Below are positions 1 to 9,289 of a stretch of 64,000 nt of DNA, one piece after another. A model generated the notes under the pieces. That model searched no databases, was not told the origin of the DNA, and saw only the letters and a program-made list of their open reading frames with translations. Every line of letters starts with the position of its first letter. The first letter of the stretch is position 1. This stretch comes from UBA6168 sp964423205. GTDB lineage: Bacteria > Bacteroidota > Bacteroidia > Chitinophagales > Saprospiraceae. Position numbers and translations under genes: made by a program. The stretch is taken from positions 1-64,000 of the forward strand of contig CAYRDX010000001.1 in assembly GCA_964423205.1 (NCBI GenBank). Direction: 5' to 3'.

Positions 1-348
1 TTTCAAGTGGTTAAGAAAACAATTTGGCAACTTTATTTTTGACTCATTACTTAAAGACTCCTGATAGGTTGTATTAATTAACTTAAGCGTACAGGCAAGT
101 CGGTCGGAGGTGTCATCAATCAACTTTGATGCTGCGATTGAAGTGGCCCGTTTTTCAAACTCAACGAGTACCTCTTTTTCTTCCTTTCTGATTCAGACTG
201 GCCACAACCATGATGATTTGCCGGGGGCCACCCTGGAACCTGCTTCCGGGTTCAAAAAGTTAACGGCGTCGTTACTTGCTCCTGCTACGAGGTCAGAAAT
301 CGCAAAGAGCACAAGTAGCCCAACGATAAAAATGTAGTATTCAGTCAT
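1..348 (-). pseudogene. Inorganic phosphate transporter (PiT family) remnant, internally deleted, runs off the window
   Basis: Reading the minus strand from the ATG at 348 gives MTEYYIFIVGLLVLFAISDL followed by VAGASNDAVNFLNPEAGSRV, the characteristic first helix and GANDxxN-type signature of PiT phosphate permeases. The frame breaks in a run of five C's near 220-225: adding one base would continue as APRQIIMVVASL, the expected next helix, whereas the actual frame stops at TGA 193-195. Directly beyond that, the original frame resumes with a soluble, charged stretch (LVEFEKRATSIAASKLIDDT onward) that resembles the cytoplasmic C-terminal region of the long Bacteroidota PiT proteins. The several hundred transmembrane codons between are missing. 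I infer a large internal deletion plus a frameshift. The single-base lesion could be a sequencing error; the deletion cannot. Confidence 0.7.
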
Positions 349-473
349 AGTTTCGTTTTATTTTGTTACAAGCCAAAGTAGTCCGCCATGGGCAAAAATA
401 GCATTTGTATTACAGGGAAGGAAACTGAAAAATGTGCCAGAACAGAATTTATTTCGGCTGTCCGAATGACTAA

Positions 474-1010
474 TCAGGGTTGATTCATTAACAAATCCGA
501 ATAGGAGAATCTGACCAGGTCTTTGTTATCAATTTCCAATAAGCTCATATAAAACTCACATTGTTGCTGCAATTCGGACTTGCTTCTGTTCCCTGTTTTA
601 TCAATGGCTTCAATTTCAACGAAAGTTCCAAGTTCTTCAACCTGATCCAGGTGGAATTTTACATTGCCTATGAAATATATTTCCCGTCTTTTGTCCACCA
701 CGGTGAGGATGCCAAGAGCTTGGGTAAGAATATTTTTCAGATTTGATTCCGGATTTGGCTTGTAGAGTTGAACACAAGAAGTTTTTGGGGCTTCCTGATC
801 TGATCGGACATACTGAATCAGTGCATTTTCAATATTCCCCTCTCTCAATTTCAACCTGCCAAAACTGACATTGAAGTAAGTGTCGACCTGATGGTCTGTT
901 CCTTTGAAATCTGGTTCCTGGGCTTTTAATAAATACCTTACCCGGTTGAGGTCATTACATTTTGCCTTGATTTCAACTATCTGGTAGTTTCCCTGGTCAT
1001 TCAGTTCCAT
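474..1010 (-). CDS. CYTH-domain protein (class IV adenylate cyclase / triphosphate tunnel enzyme family)
   Basis: This 178-residue protein fits a single CYTH domain. The N-terminal strand carries the diagnostic charged motif VEIKAKC (residues 12-18, a variant of ExExK), followed by TYFNVSFGRLKLREG around residues 44-58, the basic/acidic pair that lines the tunnel and binds a triphosphate. The C-terminal half keeps GTFVEIEA, the metal-binding acidic strand. CYTH enzymes act on triphosphates (CyaB adenylate cyclase, thiamine triphosphatase, inorganic triphosphatase), and sequence alone does not decide which. The gene lies 22 bases downstream of the large class III cyclase gene on the same strand, so the two are probably co-transcribed, which makes a nucleotide-linked role plausible. 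It is cytosolic, with no signal peptide. Confidence 0.8.
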   Translation of the reverse strand: MELNDQGNYQIVEIKAKCNDLNRVRYLLKAQEPDFKGTDHQVDTYFNVSFGRLKLREGNIENALIQYVRSDQEAPKTSCVQLYKPNPESNLKNILTQALGILTVVDKRREIYFIGNVKFHLDQVEELGTFVEIEAIDKTGNRSKSELQQQCEFYMSLLEIDNKDLVRFSYSDLLMNQP

Positions 1011-1032
1011 CAGAAAATAGGATAATGCGGTT

Positions 1033-4000
1033 TTAGACTTTCGCTAATAGGTCAAGTCTTAGTTTAAACACATACTTTGGAGCCTCACGGTAAAGTTCCT
1101 GAAACAGCTTTTTGGCTTTCTTGAGATGTTCACCGTTTTTACTCATCTTGTGAAATTCAAAATGGACTTCAGCCTCTTCACTTTTGTTTCTAGCCTTTTC
1201 CATCATGTGGTTCAGAATTTCCGCGGCAAGGTTGTACTGTCCACTGGCAATGCTGAGCCTGGCATTCAAAAGATCGGTGGCGAAGTTGAGTTCCGGATGG
1301 TCTAATTCTGTAGCTACATCCAGAGCTTCTGTCAGGTGTAATTTTGCGTCTTCCATTCTTTCAATAGAAAGCAAAACAGTTGCTTTTTCCACCAGGCTAA
1401 AGCCAAGAACCAATTTGTTACCGATAGCCCTGGTCAGATTGATGGATCTATCGTAGTGTTGTATGGATTTTTCGGGTTCATTCAGATAGTAATAAACGTC
1501 TCCCAGCGTATTAACAGCTTTTGCAACTCCCATTCTGTCACCAAGTTCCTTCCCAATTTCAATGTTTTGTTCGAGGTATTGGATGGCGGAATTGAAATCG
1601 CCGGTATAACTGTTTAATTCACCCATAAGACCAAGAGCATTGGCAATACCTTGTTTGTCGCCTAATTCCCGGGCATAAGCCAGGCTTTTAGTATAATGTT
1701 CTCTTGCCAGCTCAAATCTTCCTTTTCTCATGTATACATTTCCAATTCCTCCTGTTACAATAGCTATGAGTTGTTTATTACCAAGTTCTTCACTCAGTTT
1801 ATACCCCGGCAGATAGTACTTCAGTGCGTTATCGTGTTCGCCTTTCTCGAAATAGACCAGGCCAATATTCACATAGAGAATTGCCATTCCCTGTTTATCA
1901 TTTAGTTTCTTACATGTTTCTAGCTGATTCTCCTGCCACCGAATACCCTCATCGTACTTGCCCAGGCTCATATAGGTCAAACCCAATGTGGCCACATTTT
2001 GAGCTATAGAACTGGTATGGTCATATAGTTGCGCCAATTGGATACTTCTGATGAAGTATAGTTTTGCTGTATCATACTTTCCCTGCCTGAAATAAAGAGT
2101 CCCTAAATTGCCATAAACTCTGGCGATTCCATTATTGTCGTGGGCTGACCCATAAAAAGCTGCGGCAGTTTCCAGAAGTTTATCTGCCTCGAAATATTTC
2201 CCTTTCAATACAAGGAGGTTACCAAGTTGGTTATTAGCTAATCCCAGTAAACTGCTTTCATCGGTTTTGTTAGCATATTCCAGTGCCTGCCTGTACATAG
2301 ACTCACTCTCCACCCATTGTCCAGTGAGTTCTAAAATAGTACCCAAATTGATATGGGAAAGGCTGATATCCGCTGGTATTCCAGTTTTTGTATGTATGTC
2401 CAGTAATTTCTGATAAAAATTAAGCGCCTGATAATTCTGGTAGTGCGACTTAGCCAAGTCAGCAGCCTTTTCCAGATAGAATTTGAGTTTTGTCTCCATC
2501 CTGGCTTGTTCATAATGATAAACCAAGTCCACAAATCGCTGTTCGAGGTTTTCGGAAAAGACTTTTTCAATTGCCTCAGCAGTTAATTTATGCAGCAATT
2601 TTTGCCTCGATTTAAGCTGCATGGTATAAACAGCTTCCCTTAGCAGCGTGTGCCGGAAAATGAATCTTTGGTCGTTAAGGGAACGCCATATCTGCAGGCG
2701 CTCTGCATTTCGGATGATGTCCCTGAGGCTACCAGTTTTATTAAGTTGTTTTTTGAAATCACTGTTGGTTTTCAATACTTCTGCCAGTACAGGTAAATCA
2801 AACTCGCTGCCTATTACAGCTGCAGCTTTAACTGTTTCTTTAACCTCGGGATTCAGCCTGTCCAATCTTGCTGTTAGCAGAGCCTGAAATCCTTTTGAAA
2901 TATCCACGTTGGCATCTTTCAGGCTCCATGCACCTTCGTTTAGTTGCAAAGAGTCTGTCTCTTTCAGATATTCCAACACCTGTTCTACATAAAAAGGATT
3001 ACCATTGGTCGTGCGCTGAATGACATCCAGAAGTTCGGGGTGTATGTCGTGCTCCAACTTTTCTAATGAGAAAGCTTCCAGCGCTTCATCATCCAGTACA
3101 TTCAGGTCAATTTCAAGAACAGGGATATTATGCTTTTCGAGGATATCGTCATTGAACAAACGCGGTTTATTGCCTTCGTCATCGTACCGGGAGGTTATCA
3201 GAAAGAATATTGGATCATTGACCACCTTTCCGCAAAAATCGTTGAGGAACTCTTTTGAGCTTTCATCAAAACTGTGTCCGTCCTCCAATTCTATTACAAA
3301 AGGCTGAAATAGAGTTTCTGCTTTGAAAATGGTAGTAATTGCAGCAAATGCATTTTCGTATCTGCCTTTTGCATCCAGATTCTCCCAGAATGGATTATTG
3401 GACTTTAAACCAACCAATGCAGCGAGGGCGGGTTTTATCCTGTACACCTCCCTCATTATTTCATCGGAGCGATCTTGCGGAAGGTCGAGTAGGTCGGTGA
3501 CCAATGAATCAAATTGTGCTTCAAAACTTTCTCTGTTTTCAGCCAAGGTATTCCCGGTTGATTGTTCAAAGTAGTTGCGAAGGAAAAAAGTAAATGGATT
3601 GAATGATTTTCTAAGTATTTGGTCGCTGGGACAACTGAACCAAAGTACGCGTCTCTTTTTTTTCAACTTCTTTCGAAGCTCAAAAGCAAGTCTGGTTTTT
3701 CCAATTCCTGCCTCACCATAAACGTAGGCAACAGATGCCCGGGAAATGTTTAGCGCCTCCCTGCCAAAGTTAAGCAGGCGCTCTAGCTCTTGTTTTCTTC
3801 CAAAAATCTGCCCTTCATAAGGGAATCGATATTCCAGATTTCTTCCTAAGAGTTGATAAGTGGTTATTGGCTGTTTGAGTCCTTTATAACTTATATCGCC
3901 TTTTGGCTGGAATCTGAAATGCCTGCTTTTTTGGATTTCACTGTCCACGAGCACTTCGTCCCATTCGGCATACATCATCAACCTTGCAGCAATATTGACG

Positions 4001-5055
4001 CGATTGCCAACTGCAGCATACTGATTACGTTGCTTGCACCCAACTATGCCTGTGAAGGCTATACCTGAAGCGATTCCCGCCTTTATCTGAAAGTCAAGGT
4101 TGATCTGTAAGTTGCTTAACTCCTCTCTGATAGAATGGATGAACTCTAAGGCGCGTTCCGTATTGTTTTCATATGAAACAGGTGCACCAAAAATCACTAC
4201 AATTACACCCCCTTTGTCGCCAAAATCGATTTCCTTGAAATAGCCAGAAAATGCATTGGCATGCTCAAATACCATTGTGCAAAAGGAGTCTAAGTCTTTG
4301 TGTTCATGTAGGCCCTTGAAAGAAAGGAATACGGTTAGTACCGTTCTGAACTCTCCTTGCTGATTGTAGTCTGCTATTGCATCAGGAACAAATAATGAAA
4401 TAACCCGCTCATCCATTTCCTCTGCTGAAAGTGCATCAGACAAAGGAGGGTCTTGTGATACAATTGTTTTTCTTGGAATAAGAAAAAAGCCTTGCTCTTC
4501 AAGGGGTGTTATTTCTTCTTTATTCTCTAATTGATGAAAAAAGCTTTCATCAGCTATAATTTGCTGATTCTTTGCCCGTAAGTGGCAATCAGCGCTGCTC
4601 ATGACTGCATGCCCCCGGAAATAGTGCGAATAAGGGTTTCTGCCAACAATCCCCCATTCGATCTGGCCAAAAGAAAGCCCCATTTTCAGCCCAATCTGAA
4701 ATTCATCCAGATTTAGTGTGGCATAATCGAGTATACTGAATTGTTGCTGAGCTAAGTTGAGAATATCTACTGCCTTTCCTTTTAGCTTTTCACTTGGAAA
4801 AATGCCTGTGAATGCATCTCCTGCAAAGTAGGGAACAAAACCCTGGTGCCTATAAACAAGCTGCACCATAGGTTCAAAAATGTCATTGAGTATTTTAGAA
4901 AGCTGTTCTGCGCCTTCATTACCCCGTATCATTAGTGCTTCCGTCATCCGGGTGAACCCCGACAAATCCACGAATAAAGCATAACCTTCGAAATAGCCAT
5001 GCATGTTCTCCAGTTTAAACTGATCGTGAATGAAATGAGGAATCAGGCTGTTCAC
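1033..5055 (-). CDS. Tandem class III cyclase - P-loop ATPase - TPR protein, soluble-adenylyl-cyclase-like
   Basis: A 1340-residue cytosolic protein. Cyclase domain 1 (about residues 20-200) has FVDLSGFT with metal-binding Asp30, FAGDAF with Asp80 and an HLRAKNQ segment with Arg160. Cyclase domain 2 (about 235-405) lacks the metal Asp (VFLSFKGL) but keeps FGDKGG (Lys281) and VGNRVNIAARL. A STAND-type ATPase follows, with Walker A GEAGIGKT at about 447-454 and an LEDGHS segment that may be part of the Walker B region. From roughly residue 850 to the end there are about a dozen TPR units (for example NNQLGNLL, YGNLGTLYFRQGKYD). The order C1-C2-P-loop-TPR, with metal residues only in C1 and the lysine only in C2, is that of animal soluble adenylyl cyclase ADCY10. 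Cyclic nucleotide synthesis is likely but the substrate is unproven. The next gene encodes a CYTH protein. Confidence 0.85.
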   Translation of the reverse strand: MNSLIPHFIHDQFKLENMHGYFEGYALFVDLSGFTRMTEALMIRGNEGAEQLSKILNDIFEPMVQLVYRHQGFVPYFAGDAFTGIFPSEKLKGKAVDILNLAQQQFSILDYATLNLDEFQIGLKMGLSFGQIEWGIVGRNPYSHYFRGHAVMSSADCHLRAKNQQIIADESFFHQLENKEEITPLEEQGFFLIPRKTIVSQDPPLSDALSAEEMDERVISLFVPDAIADYNQQGEFRTVLTVFLSFKGLHEHKDLDSFCTMVFEHANAFSGYFKEIDFGDKGGVIVVIFGAPVSYENNTERALEFIHSIREELSNLQINLDFQIKAGIASGIAFTGIVGCKQRNQYAAVGNRVNIAARLMMYAEWDEVLVDSEIQKSRHFRFQPKGDISYKGLKQPITTYQLLGRNLEYRFPYEGQIFGRKQELERLLNFGREALNISRASVAYVYGEAGIGKTRLAFELRKKLKKKRRVLWFSCPSDQILRKSFNPFTFFLRNYFEQSTGNTLAENRESFEAQFDSLVTDLLDLPQDRSDEIMREVYRIKPALAALVGLKSNNPFWENLDAKGRYENAFAAITTIFKAETLFQPFVIELEDGHSFDESSKEFLNDFCGKVVNDPIFFLITSRYDDEGNKPRLFNDDILEKHNIPVLEIDLNVLDDEALEAFSLEKLEHDIHPELLDVIQRTTNGNPFYVEQVLEYLKETDSLQLNEGAWSLKDANVDISKGFQALLTARLDRLNPEVKETVKAAAVIGSEFDLPVLAEVLKTNSDFKKQLNKTGSLRDIIRNAERLQIWRSLNDQRFIFRHTLLREAVYTMQLKSRQKLLHKLTAEAIEKVFSENLEQRFVDLVYHYEQARMETKLKFYLEKAADLAKSHYQNYQALNFYQKLLDIHTKTGIPADISLSHINLGTILELTGQWVESESMYRQALEYANKTDESSLLGLANNQLGNLLVLKGKYFEADKLLETAAAFYGSAHDNNGIARVYGNLGTLYFRQGKYDTAKLYFIRSIQLAQLYDHTSSIAQNVATLGLTYMSLGKYDEGIRWQENQLETCKKLNDKQGMAILYVNIGLVYFEKGEHDNALKYYLPGYKLSEELGNKQLIAIVTGGIGNVYMRKGRFELAREHYTKSLAYARELGDKQGIANALGLMGELNSYTGDFNSAIQYLEQNIEIGKELGDRMGVAKAVNTLGDVYYYLNEPEKSIQHYDRSINLTRAIGNKLVLGFSLVEKATVLLSIERMEDAKLHLTEALDVATELDHPELNFATDLLNARLSIASGQYNLAAEILNHMMEKARNKSEEAEVHFEFHKMSKNGEHLKKAKKLFQELYREAPKYVFKLRLDLLAKV

Positions 5056-5387
5056 TTTTTGGGAGAAAAATTTTTAGAAAATAAAATGTACCTGTTGTCG
5101 CTCATCAGGAGCGGGAGTTGATGAAATATCAATTTCTGCCAGGAAATGCAAATTAACAGCATTAAGTCGAATCTGATGATTTTGCAATCGTTTACTTTAT
5201 TTTTAAATGTGTGATAACAAAGAATTATGGTTGAAGCAACAATTGTAACCATTAAGACGAAAGGTGTCAAAGAAAGGTTAACACTTCCGTTATGCTGGTT
5301 TATTTGAGGATATTGGCGGCCCTTTTGTAAATGCATACCGCTGGTTTAATACAATTCCAGATTTGCATCTAATCACTTTGACACAAT
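5056..5387. other. Divergent intergenic region, no gene seen
   Basis: This 332-base gap lies between the divergently transcribed cyclase and DUF5916 genes and should hold both promoters. It is AT-rich. A minus-strand open frame crosses it, but the translation has no recognisable domain and an atypical composition, so I do not call it. I see no hairpin or repeat. Confidence 0.5.
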
Positions 5388-7880
5388 ATGAAATTCCTTT
5401 CAGTATTCCTTGCTTCATTCTTGCTCCTGAGTAATGATTTGGCAAGCCAGGCTCCTCTTATTAAGAAGAAATTCCTATCTGCAATCAGAACTGAAGGGAG
5501 TATAAAAATTGACGGTGAACTTGATGAAATGGAATGGCAGAAGGCACCCATTGCAGAAAATTTCGTTCAAAATTCACCACGACCAGGCAAGACTCCTATT
5601 TTCAGGACTGAAGTAAAGGTGCTCTATGATAACACTGCTATTTATATAGGTGCAGTGATGCACGACAATCGGCCAGACAGCATTTTTCAGGAACTTACGG
5701 AAAGGGATAATATTGGAAACTCTGACTGGTTTGCGGTATTATTAGATCCCTATCGTGACGGCATAAATGGTGTTGGATTTGCAATAACACCAAGAGGAGT
5801 TCAATTCGATACAAAATACTCTTCAACATCAGGTGGCCGAAATAACTGGGGAGGGATTTTGGGAGCAGGAGAACGGTCATGGGATGCTGTGTGGGATAGT
5901 CAGGCTAAAATAACGGATAATGGGTGGGTTGTTGAATTAAAGATTCCTTTTTCTGCGCTTAGATTTCCAAAGGCAAAAGAACAAGTTTGGAACATAAATT
6001 TTGTACGTCAGTTAAGGCGGCATCGTGAATTATGCTTTTGGAACGAAGTCAATCCTGATATTACCGGATACCTTAATCAAAGCGGTGAAGTAATCGGCAT
6101 TTCTGATATTGAACCTCCAATACGCTTGTCCGCAACCCCTTTTGTTGCAGTTTATGGTGAAAACTATTACAACAGGAACAATAATCCAAAAAGTAGCTGG
6201 GGGCGAAGTTTCAGTGGTGGTATGGACATTAAGTATGGTATCAATGATGCTTTTACCCTTGACATGACACTTATTCCTGACTTTGGTCAGGTTCGTTCGG
6301 ATAACGAAGTGCTCAATTTATCACCTTATGAAGTCCGGTATGATGAAAACAGACAGTTTTTCACCGAGGGCACAGAACTGTTCAATAAAGGGGGTTTGTT
6401 TTACTCACGCCGGGTCGGTGGAAGGCCCATAAAGAGGTCTTTGGTTAGTAGAAATCTTAAAGCTGGAGAGGTGATCGTGGTAAATCCTCTGGAGTCGCAA
6501 CTGATTAACGCTACAAAATTATCGGGTAGAACCAATAAAGGACTTGGACTTGGCTTATTCAATGCAATCTCGTCAAGTGCTTCAGCAACAGTTGAAAATC
6601 GAGAGACAGGTGATTCCCGGGAAATAGAAACTGGCCCTATGACCAATTACAATATTGTAGTTATAGACCAGAATCTTAAAAACAACTCTTTCATCAGCTT
6701 AATCAATACCAATGTTTTGAGGTTAGGGGACGATTACGATGCAAATGTTACGGGCACCAGTTTCAATTTCAAGAATGCCAAACAGTCTTTTGCTTATGGA
6801 GGAAAAGGCGTGGTGAGTCAAAAATATTTTTCTGACCGAACTGACTTAGGTCATGCGGCTTCATTTGATATAGGGAAAACGAGTGGAAAACTTCAATGGG
6901 GCGCTTCATACGACCATGAAAGCCCTGCTTACGATATCAATGATCTTGGATTCATGCGTCATGCCAATAATCGCGCCATGTCTGGAAAAGTAACTTTTAG
7001 GCAAAATCAACCTTTTGGCAATTTTAATGATGCCCAATCCAGTTTTAATATCCAGTATGAGCGACTTTATGCTCCTGATGTATTTACGGGTTTGAGTGTT
7101 CATCTGGATGGTTGGGCGAGTACTAAAAAAGGCTTTGCGTTTGGATTAAATCTGACTGCTTGGCCTATTGAAGAAAATGACTATTTTGAACCCAGAACAT
7201 CCGACTACAGCAGGTTTTATAAAACTCCGGAAAGCATAATGGTCAGGGGGTGGTTCTCAACGGATTTTCGGAAAAAATTTACCATGGATGTTTTTTCCAA
7301 TTTCCGTTATATCAATGCAGAAGGTCAGTACTCGTATGGAGCAAACTCAACTGCAAGATACAGGGCAAACGATCGCCTGTCTTTTTCGTTAAGCCTACGT
7401 AGTTCTAAGGGTATAAACAGCGTTGGGTATGTTACCAAGCGGTCAAATGGCGATATCATCTTTGGTGTGCGCGACAACATCAGCCTGGAGAATGTTTTCA
7501 CAACCAAATACGCCTTTAATCATTTGATGTCCTTTTCATTTCGTTTGAGGCACTATTGGGCAAAAGCTGAATACCATAGCTTTGGAAAGCTCGATTTGGA
7601 TGGGAGTCTTTCGGCTACTGATTTCAATTCTTTCAGCGACAATAGCTTTAATACTTTTACCATAGACGCAGCCTATAGATGGCGCTTTGCACCCGGAAGT
7701 GATCTTTTCCTGGTCTGGAAGAATAATACGGCAGTTTACAGCTCCGCCCGAGATAATATCAGTTATGATTACATGGAAAGCCTGCAGAACCTGGGTAACC
7801 TGCCTCAAAGCAACAGTTTATCGGTTAAATTGATATACTACCTCGATTACTTTAGTCTTAAAAACAGGTATGCAAACTAA
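5388..7880 (+). CDS. DUF5916 family outer-membrane protein with N-terminal CBM9-like domain
   Basis: An 830-residue secreted protein beginning with a signal peptide (MKFLSVFLASFLLLSNDLAS). Residues about 35-230 form a carbohydrate-binding-module-9-like beta sandwich (IKIDGELDEMEWQKA; AIYIGAVMHDN; WVVELKIPFSALRF). The rest, about 240-830, alternates short polar turns and amphipathic strands typical of an outer-membrane beta barrel. This is the DUF5916 architecture, common in Bacteroidota and of unknown substrate. The stop codon overlaps the convergent stop of the next gene (CTAA at 7877-7880). Role in uptake or surface binding is inference. Confidence 0.85.
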   Translation: MKFLSVFLASFLLLSNDLASQAPLIKKKFLSAIRTEGSIKIDGELDEMEWQKAPIAENFVQNSPRPGKTPIFRTEVKVLYDNTAIYIGAVMHDNRPDSIFQELTERDNIGNSDWFAVLLDPYRDGINGVGFAITPRGVQFDTKYSSTSGGRNNWGGILGAGERSWDAVWDSQAKITDNGWVVELKIPFSALRFPKAKEQVWNINFVRQLRRHRELCFWNEVNPDITGYLNQSGEVIGISDIEPPIRLSATPFVAVYGENYYNRNNNPKSSWGRSFSGGMDIKYGINDAFTLDMTLIPDFGQVRSDNEVLNLSPYEVRYDENRQFFTEGTELFNKGGLFYSRRVGGRPIKRSLVSRNLKAGEVIVVNPLESQLINATKLSGRTNKGLGLGLFNAISSSASATVENRETGDSREIETGPMTNYNIVVIDQNLKNNSFISLINTNVLRLGDDYDANVTGTSFNFKNAKQSFAYGGKGVVSQKYFSDRTDLGHAASFDIGKTSGKLQWGASYDHESPAYDINDLGFMRHANNRAMSGKVTFRQNQPFGNFNDAQSSFNIQYERLYAPDVFTGLSVHLDGWASTKKGFAFGLNLTAWPIEENDYFEPRTSDYSRFYKTPESIMVRGWFSTDFRKKFTMDVFSNFRYINAEGQYSYGANSTARYRANDRLSFSLSLRSSKGINSVGYVTKRSNGDIIFGVRDNISLENVFTTKYAFNHLMSFSFRLRHYWAKAEYHSFGKLDLDGSLSATDFNSFSDNSFNTFTIDAAYRWRFAPGSDLFLVWKNNTAVYSSARDNISYDYMESLQNLGNLPQSNSLSVKLIYYLDYFSLKNRYAN

Positions 7881-8860
7881 AGAAGCCAAGTGGCAAGTTG
7901 AACGGCAATGACAATCACAACCATCAGAAAGTGCAACGCTTCAGCCCATTGAGGTTTCAAATCCGTAAAGGTTAATGCCAGAATAACCCCAATTGGGACT
8001 GCCATAGTGAGGAAATGATCTAAAGTGACCGTTGATTGAAACAAAGCTGAAAGAATGCTTGCACCAAACCCCCAGTAAAGTATGCTCAACTTCTTCTGTA
8101 CCTGAATGCTTTTTTTCAGCAAGAATGAGTCGTATTTGAAAACAGCTATCAGAATCAATACTGAGAAAATCCCAATCTTTCCATACTCTCCAAATTCATA
8201 ATAATTCTTCATGAAGCTGAAGAAATTGAAGTTCCTCACAAACTGATTATCCCAGAAATAATCAAACTGGTCGAACATGTAATAACCTGTCCCAAGCAAG
8301 TAATACAATACTGCAATTCCTGACAAACAAACTAATTGTTCTCTAATGTTAAAAGCTCTCAGGATATTCAGACCCACATACAACAAAAGGAAGAAGAAAA
8401 GGAAGGGGAAATAAAATAAGCTGGCCATTCCCGTAAGGAAGCCGGAATTAAAAATTCGGTCTGAGCAGGCAGGGTTTTTATAAGTAGCATACAATTCAAT
8501 GAGTGCAAAGAGAAAAAAGGTATTTCCCATCAATGCCGGCGATAGATAAAGGAAGTCTGGAAACAGACTGCAAATCAGGATATAAAAAACTCCTGGAAAT
8601 AAGTTGTTTTCCGAGGAAAGCCGATGATTCATCACGAGGACATTGATTGTAAATCCCTGAATCAAAAGAAAACTAAAGGCAGCCACATGAGAAACGATTT
8701 CTTGCGATCCAATCCAATTGTATAATGCCTCACTGAACACACCGCCACCATTCGGAGTCCATTTAAATGGAGCAAAAAAGATAGTGAATCGCAAAATGGC
8801 GATATAAATGATAAGGAGGATGGAGGTAAATATTTGATTGGTCCTGAAAATCTGCAGCAC
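7877..8860 (-). CDS. DUF6427-like polytopic membrane protein
   Basis: A 327-residue integral membrane protein with about nine to ten hydrophobic helices and very few charged residues. Features such as the luminal GGGVFSEALYNWIG segment after helix 1 and the repeated hydrophobic stretches resemble the Bacteroidota family DUF6427, whose function is unknown. I see no catalytic motif. It is convergent with and overlaps the DUF5916 gene by four bases. A 1-kb AT-rich gap lies upstream. The family assignment rests on overall character and is moderate. Confidence 0.6.
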   Translation of the reverse strand: MLQIFRTNQIFTSILLIIYIAILRFTIFFAPFKWTPNGGGVFSEALYNWIGSQEIVSHVAAFSFLLIQGFTINVLVMNHRLSSENNLFPGVFYILICSLFPDFLYLSPALMGNTFFLFALIELYATYKNPACSDRIFNSGFLTGMASLFYFPFLFFFLLLYVGLNILRAFNIREQLVCLSGIAVLYYLLGTGYYMFDQFDYFWDNQFVRNFNFFSFMKNYYEFGEYGKIGIFSVLILIAVFKYDSFLLKKSIQVQKKLSILYWGFGASILSALFQSTVTLDHFLTMAVPIGVILALTFTDLKPQWAEALHFLMVVIVIAVQLATWLL

Positions 8861-9289
8861 GATGTAACCTTAAAAAGTGAGTCAGGGATTCTAATCTATT
8901 TCCGGGTTCAAAGGTATCAAAAAGTACAATTGGTGCTGCCGGCTGGCAGAGTAGGTGCGTTAATAAGCTAAAGAAAGGCAATTTTTGCGATATTCATTTT
9001 GGTGAAACAACATAATTTTTTCCCGGAAATGCCTGCCTGCAGGTGGTAGCGAAGAAGTCTGGAGACAATTTTTGCAGGATTTTTTTTCAAAATTTTTTTT
9101 CTTTTCTAATCTTTTTTTCACAATTCTGCATATCGCTGGGCCATCTTTTCATCTCTTATTAAGATTTAATGGGTTTTCTTGACGTGCTCCGACGAACACG
9201 GCTAATTATTTTATTTTCACAATAGGCATTTTTTGTTTTTGTTCTAAGGATGTTCTAGTTGCACTTTTGTATCGTGATAATTAAATAAT
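8861..9289. other. AT-rich intergenic region, no gene seen
   Basis: About 430 bases upstream of the DUF6427-like gene. It contains long T runs (9080-9120) and a GCCTGCCTGCAGG palindrome-like patch near 9032, but no open frame with protein-like composition. It leads into the repeat and hairpin array that follows. Confidence 0.5.

Noticed and set aside
110..337. Plus-strand open frame of 75 codons at the window start
   Set aside because: It is the antisense of the PiT remnant, which has clear family sequence; the plus-strand translation is Ser/Thr-rich without a domain.
5052..5336. Minus-strand frame of 94 codons overlapping the cyclase start by four bases
   Set aside because: The overlap looks like coupling, but the translation has no family-like segment and lies in a divergent promoter region.
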